64,000 nt of DNA from Oceanihabitans sediminis (GTDB lineage: Bacteria > Bacteroidota > Bacteroidia > Flavobacteriales > Flavobacteriaceae), in NCBI RefSeq assembly GCF_003337215.1, contig NZ_QPIG01000001.1:186001-250000 (forward strand), in the 5' to 3' direction. Every line of letters starts with the position of its first letter. The stretch's first letter is position 1. The translations under genes were made by a program, and so were the position numbers. Of the stretch, positions 35,170 through 42,693 are shown piece after piece. The notes under the pieces are model-generated. The model saw nothing but the letters and a program-made list of their open reading frames with translations. It ran no database searches and was not told the origin of the DNA.

Positions 35170-35303
35170 TTAACATATTTAGTGTTGATAAAAACATAAC
35201 TTACTGATTATCAAGAAGTACGGAAATCTGATAATAACCTAATGACAACTATTTTTTCGTTTTAAACTATATTATAGTAAATTAGCATCAGTAAATAAAT
35301 AAC

Positions 35304-35336
35304 AAAAGAGCATTACATTGAAGTAACACTCTTTTA
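35304..35336 (+). terminator. Probable terminator after the integrase
   Basis: AAAGAG-CA-TTAC and GTAA-CA-CTCTTT pair with a symmetric CA/CA internal loop, followed by TTTATAT. The T-tract is weak. Confidence 0.5.
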
Positions 35337-35404
35337 TATCTGTTATCAACTTTTAAAACTTTTCGAAGGGTTTTTTACATAGTTGTAATACAAATGTAAT
35401 AATA

Positions 35405-35437
35405 AATATTAGAATAGATATAATTGAATCTAATATT
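35405..35437. promoter_or_regulatory. 9-bp inverted repeat ahead of the HTH gene, candidate operator
   Basis: AATATTAGA and TCTAATATT are exact reverse complements separated by 15 bp, ending 67 bp before the HTH gene. Spacing and position would suit a dimeric regulator or excisionase; unproven. Confidence 0.4.
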
Positions 35438-35504
35438 TCTACATTTTTAACAGATATAAAAATCTGTAACTTCTCTGTACTGCTCATAAAAAACCATTTT
35501 AATT

Positions 35505-35786
35505 ATGAGCAAACACATTCAATTCATTCAGGTAACCCCTGAACAACTTCAAAACGCAATTATTGAGGGCGTAAAATCTCAATTACAAGAACTCAAAGAA
35601 CACTTTCAACCAAAGCAACCAAACGAGTATTTAACACGCCAAGAGGTTGCCGAAATGCTCTCTGTTGACCTTTCCACTATCCATAATTGGAAGACAAAAG
35701 GAATACTCACTGCATACCAGATCGGTGGGCGTGTCTTCTATCTACGTTCAGACGTTGAAAATGCAATTATTAAACTTAAAAACTAA
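35505..35786 (+). CDS. Helix-turn-helix DNA-binding protein, excisionase-like
   Basis: A 93-residue protein with a coiled N-terminal part and a MerR/excisionase-type winged HTH (HTH_17) at residues about 42-93: EYLTRQEVAEMLSVDLSTIHNWKTKGILTAY..GGRVFYLRSDVENAI. Such proteins accompany integrases in Bacteroidota elements and direct excision or act as regulators. The next gene starts within 7 bp, implying cotranscription with the unknown protein at 35793. Confidence 0.9.
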   Translation: MSKHIQFIQVTPEQLQNAIIEGVKSQLQELKEHFQPKQPNEYLTRQEVAEMLSVDLSTIHNWKTKGILTAYQIGGRVFYLRSDVENAIIKLKN

Positions 35787-35792
35787 TTGTAT

Positions 35793-36182
35793 ATGAAAAC
35801 GAAAATTCCAACACCGATAGTACACGTTTACAAAGAGTTTAATATTGGAAAATACAAAACTGTAAGACATTTTGAACTTTTTGAATGTAGCAAATACCCT
35901 ATCTTATCAAAGCATATTAACATAAGTGCAAATAGAAATTATGCTTTATCAATGCCAACTTATTGGCTAAAGATAAAAGAGGAAAAAATATGGACAGATT
36001 ACATTACTGGACTATTTAAAACTAAAATTCCTAATGTATATAAAGGTGATGCAGACAGAAAAAAACACTTATTACTTTTTAAGTTTTCTGACAACGGAGA
36101 AACACTGAATGTATATTACTTTCAGAACTACTACACAAACGATTTAAGACACGTTTTAAAACACATCAATACAGAACATTAA
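35793..36182 (+). CDS. Element-encoded protein of unknown function
   Basis: A 129-residue protein (MKTKIPTPIVHVYKEFNIGKY...), no signal peptide, rich in Lys, Tyr and His. No family recognised. It lies 6 bp after the HTH gene and is followed by a terminator at 36192, so it forms a two-gene unit with it. A TTG codon 6 bp upstream is in frame, but the ATG is the natural start. The fixed position directly behind an excisionase-like gene suggests a role in element maintenance; this is inference. Confidence 0.75.
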   Translation: MKTKIPTPIVHVYKEFNIGKYKTVRHFELFECSKYPILSKHINISANRNYALSMPTYWLKIKEEKIWTDYITGLFKTKIPNVYKGDADRKKHLLLFKFSDNGETLNVYYFQNYYTNDLRHVLKHINTEH

Positions 36183-36191
36183 AAATTAAAT

Positions 36192-36216
36192 AGAGGGCGT
36201 AAAAACCCTCTTTTTA
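36192..36216 (+). terminator. Terminator after the HTH-unknown pair
   Basis: AGAGGG (36192-36197) and CCCTCT (36206-36211) with an 8-nt loop, then TTTTT. Confidence 0.8.
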
Positions 36217-36236
36217 ATCTCTCATTGTTGAGGTAT

Positions 36237-37190
36237 ATGGTAACTCATATTCTCAACCCAGACCCCCTATGCATATTTGTGATTGATTACCTTAAATTAA
36301 AAGTAACTAATAATGACCTAATAAAACACTTGTGGTCACACCCCCTCATATACTTTTACTCCGAAAAAGAAACACTACTTAATGACAAAGAAACAATACA
36401 CACACAAACAACAAAACAATATAAAGGCATTTATTTTTATATAGAAAATAAAATATTATACATAAAATTCAAACCTCATTATTACTTTAACAACAATCTA
36501 CATAACGCAAATGACTTCCACATAATTAACTGTATAAGAATACTAAAAGAGTTTATTAATACATTCCAAGTAAACCCGTATGACCTATACATAGTTAATA
36601 TTGAGTTTGGAATAAATGTTATAATACCTAAAAGTATAATTTGCATCAAAGACTTACTTGCTCAAATGATTTACCACAACCAAAACGAATTTTACCCTGA
36701 TAAATCACACGCATTCTCAAGAAGAAGTACAACCATAAGGCAAAACGGAAAAATCAACCTTTACAAAGTATTAAAGTGTTATGCAAAAGGCATACAATAC
36801 CCACAATACACTGATATAAATACATTGCGTTATGAAATAAAAAGTTGTCGCAAAAACTACATTAACAATCTCGGCATTTACAACCTCAACGACCTACTAA
36901 ACAAAGAAATATACAATAAATTAGCAGACGTATTAATTAAAGAGTTTGAGCAAATATTAATCATTGATGATAATGCCAAACCTATATTAAGTGACATAAA
37001 GTTAAAACATCACAAAAAAAGATTGTGCCAAATACACTGGAGAAAACTGACTAACAAGAGCAAAAATACTTTTAGAAAAAATATAACTGCGTATAACGAT
37101 GCATTAGACACGTGTGAAACACATCTAAAAAAGGAATTAACAAACTTAATAATAAAGAAATTAGACGAGTTAAAAAGTGTGCCGTTTTAA
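36237..37190 (+). CDS. Candidate replication-initiation protein of the element
   Basis: A 317-residue protein. It has no signal peptide and is very rich in Asn, Ile, Lys and Tyr with many ATA codons, unlike the host genes. The stretch YFNNNLHNANDFHIINCIRILKEF, followed by the motif NIEFGINVIIP, then FSRRSTTIRQNGKINLYKVLKCYAKG and LRYEIKSCRKNYINNLGIYNLNDL, follows the order I associate with gene II-like phage/plasmid replication proteins of Bacteroidota. An AT-rich repeat-bearing gap follows. Replication is an inference; no catalytic residue can be proven. An in-frame TTG at 36225 is a weaker start. Confidence 0.55.
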   Translation: MVTHILNPDPLCIFVIDYLKLKVTNNDLIKHLWSHPLIYFYSEKETLLNDKETIHTQTTKQYKGIYFYIENKILYIKFKPHYYFNNNLHNANDFHIINCIRILKEFINTFQVNPYDLYIVNIEFGINVIIPKSIICIKDLLAQMIYHNQNEFYPDKSHAFSRRSTTIRQNGKINLYKVLKCYAKGIQYPQYTDINTLRYEIKSCRKNYINNLGIYNLNDLLNKEIYNKLADVLIKEFEQILIIDDNAKPILSDIKLKHHKKRLCQIHWRKLTNKSKNTFRKNITAYNDALDTCETHLKKELTNLIIKKLDELKSVPF

Positions 37191-37191
37191 C

Positions 37192-37229
37192 ACTATATAA
37201 GGTTTAAATAAGCACACCTTATAGTTTTA
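37192..37229 (+). terminator. Hairpin after the Rep-like gene
   Basis: ACTATATAAGGT pairs with ACCTTATAGT (two bases bulged), followed by TTTTATG. It begins 1 bp past the stop codon. Confidence 0.6.
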
Positions 37230-37678
37230 TGTAAACTGATAAGGGAAACCTAAATAACACCCCCTACACCCACTATTTGAAGTTTACAAAGACATCTACA
37301 TATAAACGCACACTATAATAGAAATTGTCAAAAAGTTTGGTATAAATTATAATAGTTAAAAAACTAAACTTTTCAAGAATACATTGACGGTATATAAGTT
37401 TTATCTATAACAAACACATAACTAATAGCAATTACAATTTTCCATATATTAGTTAACTGATTTTATACTGATTATTAATAATTGATTTGTATTGATTTAA
37501 TTAATTAATCTTTTATTAATTTTATAAGAAACCTAAACACCTAAAGCAAAGTTTATATTAGTAAGAAAAAGTAAGATTACACTCGAAAATACTCGCCAAA
37601 ACCAAGTAAAAATAGTGAGTATTAGTGAGTAATAAGTTTTGAATAATCAAACTTTTTTCAAATTAACAAATATACATT
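37230..37678. other. AT-rich repeat region, candidate replication origin of the element
   Basis: About 450 bp without a gene. AAAAGTTTGGT (37331-37341) faces ACTAAACTTTT (37363-37373), an 11-bp inverted repeat with one mismatch. A near-pure A/T stretch runs about 37430-37540. Then ATTACACTCGAAAATACTC (37576-37594) faces GAGTATTAGTGAGTAAT (37617-37633), an imperfect inverted array of ACTC/GAGT units. AT-rich DNA next to iteron-like repeats, behind a Rep-like gene, is the layout of a replication origin, but function is not shown. Confidence 0.4.
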
Positions 37679-37831
37679 ATGTGTTTATTCAAGAAAAAAG
37701 ACAAGAGGCATAATAACTATTATGATAATACTGCAAATATGTATAAAGGGCATTTTTCAGTAGCATTATTTTATATAGTTATATTTATAATAGTTTATGC
37801 CATACACACTCTTTACAACTACTTATTTTAA
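37679..37831 (+). CDS. 50-residue single-span membrane protein of the element
   Basis: An ATG at 37679 opens 50 codons to a TAA at 37829-37831. The basic N-terminus (MCLFKKKDKRHNNYY) is followed by one hydrophobic helix (about residues 26-42, FSVALFYIVIFIIVYAI) and a short tail. The stop codon shares its last base with the ATG of the next gene (TAATG), the same coupling seen at fabD-lspA, which supports translation. By the positive-inside rule the N-terminus is cytoplasmic. No family recognised; size and single span recall small phage membrane proteins, but nothing more. Confidence 0.6.
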   Translation: MCLFKKKDKRHNNYYDNTANMYKGHFSVALFYIVIFIIVYAIHTLYNYLF

Positions 37832-38121
37832 TGAATATAGAACTACTTCACAATATATGCAAAGATGCAACACGCAAAGCATTTAACGAGTTTAAAAGAC
37901 AAGTTGAGGTTGAACTATTCCCTTTCAATAATTCATTAAAAGAGAACCTACAAAAACAGATGCTTGAACAAATTAGAATGCAAGTAACTAAAGAGTATAT
38001 GAGTAAAAACAATTTGTCAATACAACAATTAAAAGTATTAGATGAAGTTATAAATCAATATAGCAACATTGCATTAAAGACTTCAGACAACTATTCTAAA
38101 AAAATAAACCCCTCTATTTAA
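37831..38121 (+). CDS. Element-encoded small helical protein, unknown
   Basis: A 96-residue, predicted all-helical protein (MNIELLHNICKDATRKAFNEFKRQVEVELF...). Heptad-like hydrophobic spacing suggests oligomerisation. It starts on the last base of the stop codon of the 50-residue membrane protein, so the two are probably made together and may act together. No family recognised. A hairpin at 38108-38137 overlaps its end. Confidence 0.65.
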   Translation: MNIELLHNICKDATRKAFNEFKRQVEVELFPFNNSLKENLQKQMLEQIRMQVTKEYMSKNNLSIQQLKVLDEVINQYSNIALKTSDNYSKKINPSI

Positions 38122-38137
38122 GAAGGGATTTTTATTA
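38108..38137. terminator. Hairpin between converging element genes
   Basis: CCCCTCT and AGAAGGG pair with one mismatch, flanked by A-run on the left and TTTTTA on the right, so it may act in both directions. Confidence 0.55.
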
Positions 38138-38159
38138 TAATTATCTATTACAATTAATA

Positions 38160-38702
38160 CTACCAGTCATCGTCAGTATCTAAAGCAACACCACTAACAT
38201 AATTATAAAATGATAGTGATAAATCATTCATTGTTTTTTCCAAACTTGGTACTGCATCTGTGTAAGACCTCTTAACACTACCATCTTTTTTCCTATAAAA
38301 AGCATCATAAGAGTACAATGTTTTTTGCCCTCCATCAAGATAAAATTGACCAATTATATAGTCAAACCTATACCTACCATCTTTAAAAGATATTTCTAAA
38401 GTATAATCCATATTCATATAATGAGTATAACCTACTGATTTATGCCACCAAGCACTACTTTTATAACCGTTAAGCCTAATCTTCTGACCCTTGAATTTTG
38501 CTTTTAATACTTCTTCAGGATTTTTATAAGACTCCTTAACCCAGTCTAATGCTTTTTGATAAATTTCTGAAGCAGACATTCCCTCTACCTCAACAACTAT
38601 TGGCTCTACCCCATCTGGCGTTAATTTTAATTGAGGTATTTCTTGTCCGAATGTGATAGTTGTAAAAACTACTGAAAGTGCGAGTAAAATAATTTTTTTC
38701 AT
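38160..38702 (-). CDS. Exported DUF4468-like protein carried by the element
   Basis: A 180-residue protein with signal peptide MKKIILLALSVVFTTITFGQ. The mature part has VVEVEGMSASEIYQKALDWVKESYKNPEEV, YTLEISFKDGRYRFDYIIGQF and a C-terminal helix, resembling the TBP-like DUF4468 domain common in Bacteroidota exported proteins. It is the only gene of the element on the minus strand and the only one with a signal peptide, so it is probably cargo rather than part of mobility. It ends at the shared hairpin with the 96-residue gene. Function unknown. Confidence 0.75.
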   Translation of the reverse strand: MKKIILLALSVVFTTITFGQEIPQLKLTPDGVEPIVVEVEGMSASEIYQKALDWVKESYKNPEEVLKAKFKGQKIRLNGYKSSAWWHKSVGYTHYMNMDYTLEISFKDGRYRFDYIIGQFYLDGGQKTLYSYDAFYRKKDGSVKRSYTDAVPSLEKTMNDLSLSFYNYVSGVALDTDDDW

Positions 38703-38766
38703 TTTTTTGGTTTAAAATATTGATATTAACTAATTTACAAACATATTAAATTTAACACTAAATATA

Positions 38767-39006
38767 ATGACCTTATATGAATTTAATAAATTAGATATGA
38801 ACGCCCGAATGGAAGTAACGAACCAAAAAGGCGTTTTTTTAGATAACTACATTACAGATAAAGAAAGGATAAACCTTTACGCAATAGATATGTTTTTCGT
38901 TGAGGTTGTATATACTCCTAAAAAGAATTTTATACTTGAAGTTAGAAGTTTTAAAACTGGACAAAGTTTAGACAAGTATTCAAAAGATTTTAGTGATGGT
39001 TTTTAA
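38767..39006 (+). CDS. Small element-encoded cytoplasmic protein, unknown
   Basis: A 79-residue protein, MTLYEFNKLDMNARMEVTNQKGVFLDNY...FVEVVYTPKKNFILEVRSFKTG. It appears to be a compact alpha/beta fold: one helix, then three or four strands. I recall similar short proteins (start MTLYEFNxLD) scattered in Flavobacteriaceae genomes, without a function. It is the last gene before the right end and is divergent from the DUF4468 gene. Confidence 0.65.
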   Translation: MTLYEFNKLDMNARMEVTNQKGVFLDNYITDKERINLYAIDMFFVEVVYTPKKNFILEVRSFKTGQSLDKYSKDFSDGF

Positions 39007-39020
39007 CTTAAAAATCAAAC

Positions 39021-39041
39021 TACGTACAAATGACGTACAAA
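39021..39041. repeat. Right pair of ACGTACAAA direct repeats, candidate integrase arm sites
   Basis: ACGTACAAA at 39022-39030 and 39033-39041, 11 bp apart; matches the left block at 33761-33781 in 20 of 21 positions and in the same orientation. It lies 56 bp inside attR. Confidence 0.7.
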
Positions 39042-39055
39042 AAAAAGGACATAAA

Positions 39056-39091
39056 ACGAAAAAGCCTTGAAAATCAAACGATTAACAAGGC
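39056..39091 (-). terminator. Replacement terminator for tRNA-Leu supplied by the element
   Basis: On the minus strand GCCTTG, TT, AATC, GTTT loop, GATT, TT, CAAGGC, then TTTTTCG. The 6-bp outer and 4-bp inner stems share a symmetric internal loop. It lies 7 bp past the tRNA-Leu 3' end and inside the element. Confidence 0.75.
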
Positions 39092-39096
39092 AATTT

Positions 39097-39117
39097 GTAC
39101 TGAAGACGGGACTTGAA
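39097..39117. repeat. attR: 21-bp repeat inside the tRNA-Leu 3' end
   Basis: Identical to 33608-33628. It includes the discriminator, the acceptor 3' strand and part of the T arm of the functional tRNA-Leu gene. Integration therefore leaves the tRNA intact. Confidence 0.88.
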
Positions 39118-39181
39118 CCCGTACGTCCTAATGGACATTGGATTTTAAGTCCAACGTGTCTACCAATTCCACCACTTCAGC
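39098..39181 (-). tRNA. tRNA-Leu (anticodon TAA), integration target
   Basis: On the minus strand acceptor GCTGAAG pairs with CTTCAGT (first pair G-U), the anticodon loop CTTAAAA gives anticodon TAA, a long variable arm (TGTCC..GGACG) marks class II, and the T arm is ACGGG-TTCAAGT-CCCGT. Discriminator A at 39098; CCA is not encoded. It follows tRNA-Gly by 26 bp on the same transcript. Confidence 0.95.
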
Positions 39182-39207
39182 ATTGGTATGTTTTAAGAAA
39201 GTCTCAG

Positions 39208-39279
39208 AGCGAAAGACGGGATTTGAACCCGCGACCCTCACCTTGGCAAGGTGATGCTCTACCCCTGAGCTACTTTCGC
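39208..39279 (-). tRNA. tRNA-Gly (anticodon GCC)
   Basis: On the minus strand acceptor GCGAAAG pairs with CTTTCGC, the anticodon arm CACCT-TGCCA-AGGTG gives GCC, T arm GCGGG-TTCAAAT-CCCGT, discriminator T as expected for tRNA-Gly. CCA is not encoded. It is the first tRNA of a Gly-Leu pair. Confidence 0.95.
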
Positions 39280-39318
39280 AGTCTTTGTTATGAACGAGCA
39301 ATATTGCTATTGCGGTTG

Positions 39319-39347
39319 CAAATTTAAAAGAAATATGTGAATTGCAA
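39319..39347 (-). promoter_or_regulatory. Promoter of the tRNA-Gly/tRNA-Leu transcript
   Basis: On the minus strand TTG (39345-39347 complement), 18 bp, then TAAATTTG (39319-39326), an exact -7 box. The tRNA begins 39 bp downstream. Confidence 0.7.
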
Positions 39348-39377
39348 AGCCTTTTTTAAAAAAATTTCAAATTATTT

Positions 39378-41990
39378 TTAATTTCCCTTTTTCTTCACCA
39401 ACATTCTCTTGATTTCATTAAGCTTCATCAAGGCTTCTACCGGCGTAAGTGTATCAATATCAGTGTGTAATATTTCTTCTTTTATTTCTTGCAACAAAGG
39501 ATCGTCTAAATTGAAAAAACTTAGCTGCATTTCATCTTTTATAGATTTTACCTTATCAGTTAGTTCTTCACTAGAGTGTGAACGCTCTAATTTCTTTAAA
39601 ATCTTGTTTGCTCGATGCAAAACTTGTTGTGGCATTCCTGCCATTTTAGCCACATGAATTCCAAAACTATGCTCACTACCACCCTCTACAAGCTTACGCA
39701 AGAACAATACATTATCTTTTAACTCTTTTACTGAAACATTATAGTTTTTAATTCTTTTAAATGTTTCTGTCATTTCATTAAGCTCATGATAATGCGTTGC
39801 AAAAAGAGTTTTAGGTTTTGCTGGATGCTCATGTAAGTATTCACTAATAGCCCAAGCTATAGATATTCCGTCATAGGTACTTGTTCCCCTTCCAATCTCA
39901 TCTAGTAAAACTAAACTTCTATCACTTATATTATTTAGAATGGAAGCAGTTTCATTCATTTCTACCATAAATGTAGATTCTCCCATCGAAATATTATCAC
40001 TCGCCCCTACTCTAGTGAATATTTTATCTACTAAACCTATTCTAGCAGCTTTTGCAGGTACAAAACTCCCCATCTGAGCCAACAGCACTATTAAAGCGGT
40101 TTGACGTAAAATAGCAGACTTACCAGACATGTTTGGTCCAGTAATCATAATAATTTGCTGACCATCTCTATCTAAGAAAACATCATTAGTAATATATGGT
40201 TCACCAATTGGTAATTGCTTTTCTATTACGGGGTGTCTACCATCTTTAACCTCTAAATCATGGGTATCATCAATTACAGGATATACATATTTATTATCTT
40301 TTGCCAATTGCGCAAATCCGGCCAAACAATCTAACTGACCTACTAAATATGCGTTTTGCTGCACAGGTTTAATATATTGGTTCATCCAAACTACTAAATC
40401 TGCAAACAGTTTTTGTTCTATAGTTAAAATACGTTCCTCTGCACCAAGAATCTTGCTTTCGTATTCTTTTAATTCTTCTGTTATATATCTTTCGGCATTA
40501 ACTAAGGTCTGCTTTCTAATCCATTCCGCAGGCACTTTATCCTTATGCGTATTTCTTACTTCAATATAATAACCAAATACATTATTAGATGCTATTTTAA
40601 GAGAAGTTATTCCTGTGCGTTCACTTTCACGCTCTAACATTTTATCTAGATAATCTTTACCCGATGTGGAAAGCGCTCGAAGTTCATCTAACTCCTCTGA
40701 AAAACCAGTTGCAATGGTATTTCCTTTTAAAACATTAACAGGAGCATCTTCATTAAGCATTCCTTTAATTTTCTTTCGAAGCACATCACAACTTTGTAAT
40801 TTATCCCCGATAATCTTTAGGGATTCATTATCGCAATTAGACGATAATGCTTTTATAGGAATAATTGCCTCTAAAGAATTTTTCAACTGAATTACCTCTC
40901 TTGGGTTCACCTTTCCAGTAGCAACCTTAGATATTAATCGCTCTATATCCCCAATATGCTTGATGTGATTCTGTGTCTTTTGAAGCGTAGTTTTGTTTTT
41001 CGTAAAAAAATCAACCACCTCATGACGTTGCTTTATTTTTTCAGCATTCTTTAAAGGTAATGCCAACCAACGTTTTAATAAACGCCCGCCCATTGCAGAA
41101 ATAGTCTTATCTATAACCTGCAACAGCGTAACAGCATTATTATTGGTAGAATGATATAGTTCTAGGTTTCTAATAGTAAACCTATCCATCCACACATAGT
41201 CATCTTCTGCAATTCTAGCAATAGAAGTGATATGCTGTAGTTTATTATGTTGTGTTTCTCCTAAATAATGTAAAATAGATCCTGAAGCAATAATACCTTC
41301 GTGAAGATCTGCAATACCGAAACCTTTAAGTGTTTTTGTATTGAAGTGTTTCGTTAGTGTTTCGTTTGCATAATCTGTTTGATATACCCAATCTTCTAAA
41401 TAAAAGGTATGGTAATCGGTGCTAAACGTATCATTAAAAAGGGTTCTTTTTTGTTTGGACACTAAAACTTCACTCGGACTAAAATTCTGAAGAAGCTTAT
41501 CAATATATTCTGCGTTTCCTTGAGAAGTTAAAAATTCTCCCGTAGAAACATCTAAAAAGGAAATTCCTATTTTGTTTTTCTCAAAATATACCGAGCACAA
41601 AAAGTTATTTGATTTAGAAACTAAAACCTCATCATTAAGTGCAACTCCCGGAGTTACAAGTTCGGTAACCCCACGTTTTACAATGGTTTTTGTTTGCTTA
41701 GGGTCTTCTAATTGATCGCAAATAGCTACACGCTCACCTGCTTTTACAAGTTTTGGCAAATAAGTATTTAAAGAGTGATGCGGAAAACCGGCTAGTTCAA
41801 TTTCATTATCGCTTCCTGCTCCTCGCTTGGTTAAAATGATGCCCAGTATTCCTGCGGTCTTGATAGCGTCCTCTCCAAAAGTTTCATAAAAATCTCCAAC
41901 ACGAAACAACAATAAAGCGTCTGGATACTTTGCTTTTATAGCATTGTATTGCTTCATTAAAGGTGTTTCTTTTTTTGCTTTTTTTGCCAA
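39378..41990 (-). CDS. mutS: DNA mismatch repair protein MutS
   Basis: An 870-residue MutS. The mismatch-reading Phe-x-Glu lies in [16 protein letters not shown]; the ATPase has Walker [11 protein letters not shown], Walker [17 protein letters not shown] and the helix-turn-helix dimer motif near the C-terminus. It binds mismatches and recruits MutL. Relatives typically begin with a short Lys-rich leader before ETPLMKQYN; the matching start here is TTG at 41990 ([16 protein letters not shown]). An ATG at 42080 would add 30 non-conserved residues, so TTG is preferred. Confidence 0.96.
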   Translation of the reverse strand: MAKKAKKETPLMKQYNAIKAKYPDALLLFRVGDFYETFGEDAIKTAGILGIILTKRGAGSDNEIELAGFPHHSLNTYLPKLVKAGERVAICDQLEDPKQTKTIVKRGVTELVTPGVALNDEVLVSKSNNFLCSVYFEKNKIGISFLDVSTGEFLTSQGNAEYIDKLLQNFSPSEVLVSKQKRTLFNDTFSTDYHTFYLEDWVYQTDYANETLTKHFNTKTLKGFGIADLHEGIIASGSILHYLGETQHNKLQHITSIARIAEDDYVWMDRFTIRNLELYHSTNNNAVTLLQVIDKTISAMGGRLLKRWLALPLKNAEKIKQRHEVVDFFTKNKTTLQKTQNHIKHIGDIERLISKVATGKVNPREVIQLKNSLEAIIPIKALSSNCDNESLKIIGDKLQSCDVLRKKIKGMLNEDAPVNVLKGNTIATGFSEELDELRALSTSGKDYLDKMLERESERTGITSLKIASNNVFGYYIEVRNTHKDKVPAEWIRKQTLVNAERYITEELKEYESKILGAEERILTIEQKLFADLVVWMNQYIKPVQQNAYLVGQLDCLAGFAQLAKDNKYVYPVIDDTHDLEVKDGRHPVIEKQLPIGEPYITNDVFLDRDGQQIIMITGPNMSGKSAILRQTALIVLLAQMGSFVPAKAARIGLVDKIFTRVGASDNISMGESTFMVEMNETASILNNISDRSLVLLDEIGRGTSTYDGISIAWAISEYLHEHPAKPKTLFATHYHELNEMTETFKRIKNYNVSVKELKDNVLFLRKLVEGGSEHSFGIHVAKMAGMPQQVLHRANKILKKLERSHSSEELTDKVKSIKDEMQLSFFNLDDPLLQEIKEEILHTDIDTLTPVEALMKLNEIKRMLVKKKGN

Positions 41991-42157
41991 GTGTAAATAT
42001 GTTATTTTTGTACTATTATATATCAATTTCGTAAGATTGCTAATGTACTTATAATTTGATTTTTTTTGAAGGGAAACCAACAGAAGTTATATACATTTGT
42101 TCACAATTTTACAGATGAGATTGCTGTATTGCAAACCACTAGAAAGGAAAATTTGAA

Positions 42158-42691
42158 ATGAGAAAACTAAAAAATAGCGAATTAGACAGATTAAGTGTTG
42201 ACGAATTTAAAAACACAGATAAAACACCTATTATCATCGTATTAGATAATATTAGAAGTCTAAATAATATTGGTTCTGTTTTTAGAACTAGTGATGCTTT
42301 TTTAGTTGAAAAAATTTACCTCTGCGGAATTACCGCTACTCCACCACATAAAGACATTCACAAAACTGCTCTAGGCAGCACCGATACCGTTGCTTGGGAA
42401 TATGCAGAAAACACCTTGGATGTTATTGAAAAACTTCAAAAAAACAATGTAAAAGTATGTTCTGTGGAACAAGCGGAAAACGCAACCATGCTTGATGAGT
42501 TTTCTCCGGAATCAAATACTACCTACGCTTTAGTTTTTGGTAACGAAGTGAAAGGTGTTGCACAAGATGTAGTTAACAAAAGTGATGCAGTGATTGAGAT
42601 CCCTCAATTTGGAACCAAGCACTCTTTAAATATTTCTGTTAGTTGCGGAGTTGTAGTTTGGGATGTGTTTAACAAACTACAAAAAGTATAA
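42158..42691 (+). CDS. TrmH/SpoU-family RNA 2'-O-methyltransferase
   Basis: A 177-residue SPOUT methyltransferase. Motif 1 IIVLDNIRSLNNIGSVFRTSDAF, motif 2 LVFGNEVKGV and motif 3 IPQFGTKHSLNISVSCGVVVWD form the knotted SAM site. It presumably methylates a ribose in tRNA or rRNA; the exact target is unclear. It lacks the N-terminal substrate-binding domain of RlmB. It is divergent from mutS and ends 2 bp from the convergent folK-dNK gene. Confidence 0.93.
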   Translation: MRKLKNSELDRLSVDEFKNTDKTPIIIVLDNIRSLNNIGSVFRTSDAFLVEKIYLCGITATPPHKDIHKTALGSTDTVAWEYAENTLDVIEKLQKNNVKVCSVEQAENATMLDEFSPESNTTYALVFGNEVKGVAQDVVNKSDAVIEIPQFGTKHSLNISVSCGVVVWDVFNKLQKV

Positions 42692-42693
42692 AC

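Larger units (their letters stand above)
35170..35504. other. Non-coding gap between integrase and excisionase-like gene
   Basis: 335 bp, strongly AT-rich, with no gene. It holds the terminator at 35304-35336, a 9-bp inverted repeat AATATTAGA...TCTAATATT (35405-35413, 35429-35437) and a short CAGAT...ATCTG hairpin at about 35451. It should contain the promoter and perhaps operator for the HTH gene. Confidence 0.5.
33608..39117. mobile_element. 5.5-kb integrative element in the 3' end of tRNA-Leu(UAA)
   Basis: Both ends carry the same 21-bp sequence in direct orientation (33608-33628 and 39097-39117), the right copy being the 3' end of an intact tRNA-Leu gene. A tyrosine integrase gene lies just inside the left end. 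Contents in order: integrase, excisionase-like HTH protein, unknown protein, candidate replication protein, AT-rich repeat region, 50-residue membrane protein, unknown protein, DUF4468-like exported protein (minus strand), unknown protein. No relaxase, coupling protein, capsid or portal gene is seen. It is therefore a small integrative element, perhaps a satellite that depends on a helper for transfer. Confidence 0.88.

Noticed and set aside
36225-36236. TTG-TTG start for the Rep-like protein
   Set aside because: The ATG at 36237 removes four residues without conserved features; the TTG pair lies close to the preceding terminator.
41991-42080. MutS start at the ATG 42080
   Set aside because: Adds 30 residues ([13 protein letters not shown]...) unlike any MutS N-terminus; the TTG at 41990 matches family starts.
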